From Enoplosus armatus (Eukaryota; Chordata; Actinopteri; Centrarchiformes; Enoplosidae): a stretch of DNA of 64,000 nucleotides. A model generated the notes under the pieces. It did not search any database and was not told the DNA's origin. It saw only the letters and a program-made list of their open reading frames with translations. This document shows, one piece after another, positions 61,296 through 64,000 of the stretch. The stretch covers positions 3,111,194-3,175,193 of the forward strand of contig NC_092200.1 in the NCBI RefSeq assembly GCF_043641665.1. The letters are read 5' to 3'. A program made the translations under genes and the position numbers. Positions within the stretch are counted from its first letter, which is position 1, and each line of letters opens with the position of its first letter.

Positions 61296-61400
61296 ATTGT
61301 GTCTTGCTCAAGGACACTTGGAGAAGACACACAGCGGACGATGGGGGCTTGAACTTGTGTCTTCTTCGTCATGGAAGAACGTCTCTAGCCACAAAACCAG
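61296..61400 (-). mobile_element. Short antisense tRNA-SINE-like fragment
   Basis: GTGTCTTGCTCAAGGACACT (61298-61317) followed by a spacer and GGGGGCTTGAACTTGTGTCT resembles the antisense of a fish SINE, in which the body motif (tgtccttgagcaagacac) lies downstream of a B box (GGTTCAAGCCC type). The A box side (61380-61400) is badly decayed. Supported by two motifs only. Confidence 0.4.
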
Positions 61401-63649
61401 TTTGTGCCTCAGATGTAAAGGTCTCAACAACACTAGATCTTAGTTTTTGTGATAAATGACAGGCAAGACAACTACCGATAAAGTTTTGTTTTTACTGTGC
61501 ACAGTTTATGATATTTTAAGTAGCGTATATTCATCTTTTCATGGCTGTGCCAAGTCTTTCTGCTCTTGCGGAGTGGCTGCCCAGCCAGCATATATCATGT
61601 CACCATTCTCTGATAGGTTTATTGATTTTGCACTCCCCTCAGCACCATCTCTCAAACTTTTCAACACCAGAACTAACCGAGACAGATATTTTCCAACTGC
61701 TCAAAATAGATCATTAGCCAATTGGAAAAGATGGACTTTAAGCCCTACAGATCTATACAAAAGATTAGGAGAGATGGAAAGAGGAAAAACCCTGACAATC
61801 TGCAGCATAAGTCCATGTAGAAAAGAGGGAGTTTTTTGAGAGCCTTGTGTTCTGCACAATGATAAATGCAAGTGAGTAGGAGGAACAGCTGGGCAATGAA
61901 ATGTTTATTGTAAATATATGAGAATAATATCTTGTCGGAGGTGATAATAATATGCAGCTGTGCCATTATCTTCCCTCCCAGTATCATACCTTCAGGACCA
62001 CAGACAGAGAGATGATGGACACGGCAGAAGCGAGGACCGTCGCTGCTTTAAATCCTCTCCCTACTGATACGACTATAGGTTTCTATCACTGTGTCAGAGC
62101 ACATCCATATCACAGGGGACAATCTACCCTCTGGGATGGGCTGTTGTCTGAATGGTTTCTGCCAGCTTCCTCTTTCTTAGGACAAATAGGGTAATAATTC
62201 CATCAAGGGGAGAGGATGAGGCAATAAAACATGCGAGAAAGGGAGGGGATTTTTAATGTGCTCCGTTGTCTCGGATGCAATTACAGTGCCCATCATGTGA
62301 TGCTTTATCTTGCAGTCTCCATGGATTCTGGCCTCACTTTCTCTTTCTTTCTCATGTATACACACATGAAAAAGCTGAGGGCATGTAGCATGTGTTCCAA
62401 AAAAAGGGAAATAAAAACAAGCAGAGGCTAAAGTGTCATGTTCGATTTTAATTTGTTTGTTGTTATAGTACAAACCTGTTCAACAATGTTCTGTAAGTTT
62501 AAAAAAAAAAGAAAAAAGAACACCTTGAGCCAAATAAATTATGATAGCACATTCCCAGATCACTTCCCCGAGAGTAATCTATGAGGATTTAAAATTAGGC
62601 TGCTCTCTATGCATACTAATTGCAGACAGCTTGGGATAAACATATGATTTCAGAATTTTTAATGTAGTTAGTCATTGCCATGACATTTTTTTCTGACTCT
62701 ACTCCGACTTCAGGCAAGGTCTTTTCTGATCAAGTTAATTACTTTGAGGGGAGCAGACAGTGAGGCTAATTAAGAAATATGTCTAACTGAACTATGGTCA
62801 ATGACAGCCCTACTCCTACCACTGTGTTCTGACCTAGATCACTAATGCCTCCTATTTAGGAATTACCACATGACAAATATCCAATCAAACCTCCAGAAAT
62901 TGCCCTCCATCATAGCAAGCTGAACTGTCATCACAGGCCGGTTTCCTGGGTGGCTTATGAAGTCACCAGTAATCAGAGGAGTTCATGCCAAGTTGTTGAT
63001 TACCTCAAATTAGGTGTCTAGAGGCCACTGAGACCCAACTGTGTCACCCATGGCTCAAAAAAAAGGCGCACAATAAGACACAGTGAAAATTATAATCAGT
63101 GATATTGGTGGACAGCAAGACCTTGACAAGCTACTAATCAGTCTCCTAGCTTAAAAGGTGTTAGACGTTCAAATTAAAAAAGTTGCTCATAATGACTTGA
63201 ACTTCAATACTAGAGACACGTTTTTCCATTGGACTTCCTTGTGCAAACGAAAATCAATACAAGCTGTGATCTCTGGTCATAGAAATCTAAAAGGTTGTAT
63301 AACATCTGACTTATAGCAGAAAACACTGCAGTTTGATACTAGCATTCCTCAGACTTCCATTGACCCTTAACACATAGGCTTTTAGACAGCACCAGCTTCA
63401 AGGTTCTGGGACCAATTTTTTCCATTTGAGGGATTTGGGCTCTGGAGCACATCAGTTCTTTTCAACTGATATACTTTGATTCTGGAACACACCAGCTCCA
63501 TTTATTACATTATGGTTCCAGAGCACATTGCTGTAGCTCCATTAAACAGATTCTAGTTTTGTAACACATCAGCTCAGTTCGTTAGATTGTGCTTCCAGAA
63601 TCTATTCATGGAAACAGAACTGTCATCAGCAGCTAACGGGGAACAATTC
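61401..63649. other. Unique non-coding sequence
   Basis: Contains an A-rich run at about 62500-62520 and the candidate conserved element at 62520-63010. The 127-codon plus frame at 61456-61839 is unlike known proteins. Confidence 0.5.
62520..63010. other. Candidate conserved non-coding element
   Basis: A complex, repeat-free, AT-rich stretch with many homeodomain and POU-type words (ATGCATACTAATTGCA, GTTAATTACTTTGA, GGCTAATTAAGA). It is flanked by simple A-rich sequence and the repeat at 63650. Conservation untested. Confidence 0.25.
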
Positions 63650-63960
63650 GGGAAATGAGCTTATTGTGACTCTTGCCGAGAGTTAGATGGGAAGATTGAT
63701 ACCACTCTCATGTCTGTGGGGTAAATATGAAGCTGCCGCCAGCAGCCGGTTAGCTTAGCTTAGCACAAAAACTGGAAACTGTGGGAAACAGCTAGCCTGG
63801 CTCTGTCCAAAGGAAACAAAGCCCGCCTACCAGCACCTCTAAAACTCACTAATGAACACGTCATATCATTTGTTTAATCTGTACAAAAACTGAAGGATTA
63901 AAAATGACCATTTGTGGTTTTACAGGGGGTTACGTGCCAAACTATTTCTTGTGCTGGGTG
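63650..63960. repeat. Interspersed repeat, copy 2 of the 48.5-kb family
   Basis: Landmarks are CTTGCCGAGAGTTAGATGGG, ATTGATACCACTCTCATGTC, GGTTAGCTTAGCTTAGCACA, AACAGCTAGCCTGGCTCTGT, GCCTACCAGCACCTCTAAAA and GTGGTTTTACAGGGGGTTAC. It is better preserved than copy 1 and matches it in reverse over about 63690-63790 and directly over about 63765-63895. It may continue past the end of the window. Confidence 0.75.
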
Positions 63961-64000
63961 CAGTCCCTTCCTAAATTGTTATTTCTCTTTAAGAGTGATG

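Noticed and set aside
1..64000. microRNA, tRNA, rRNA or snRNA genes
   Set aside because: I recognised no known mature microRNA, and the only tRNA-like boxes belong to SINEs. A covariance-model search would be decisive.

Overview
The window looks like nuclear DNA of a ray-finned fish, probably a percomorph. The evidence is the composition (moderate GC, scattered CpG), many CA/TG, GATA, GGGA, poly(C) and poly(A) simple repeats, tRNA-derived SINEs with fish-type LINE tails, Tc1-like transposon relics, and several anonymous interspersed repeats that I recognise as common in percomorph genomes. The species cannot be named from the sequence alone. I find no bacterial, phage or viral features.

No protein-coding gene can be supported. 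The longest open frames (191, 180 and 176 codons) resemble no protein family I know, show no codon structure, and one runs straight through a SINE. The only recognisable protein remnants are two dead Tc1/mariner-type transposases, at 33140-33641 (+) and about 43961-44160 (-). The window is best read as a gene desert, or a large intron or intergenic regulatory region.

Layout: 1-13.8 kb is mostly unique non-coding sequence with simple repeats and one old repeat (11.56-11.90 kb). 13.8-16.45 kb is the one CpG-rich zone. It holds a full CRE palindrome (14090-14097) and a CpG island with an inverted CCAAT box, an octamer and a strong minus-strand splice donor, so it may be an orphan promoter with a non-coding first exon read leftward. 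16.9-18.15 kb holds a full SINE and a small repeat. 18.15-26.97 kb is largely unique. 27.0-27.56 kb is a transposon-like element broken by a retroposon tail. 28.96-29.07 kb and 42.03-42.12 kb hold two diverged copies of one otherwise unrecognised sequence. 33.1-33.8 kb is a Tc1 relic. 43.3-48.7 kb is a dense repeat cluster: a direct duplication, a Tc1 end, a second copy of the 27-kb element with a hAT-like insert carrying a SINE, another SINE, and a palindromic repeat. 53.3-53.7 kb and 63.65-63.96 kb hold further interspersed repeats. Everything else is unique non-coding sequence with AT-rich, TAAT-rich patches that could be conserved regulatory elements; this cannot be tested without alignment.

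The elements do not form a pathway. What the window shows is regulatory-type DNA, one candidate promoter, and layers of transposon insertion. I see no convincing new biological system. The items most worth checking are the duplicated element pair (28959-29066 / 42031-42120) and the orphan promoter near 16.1 kb.
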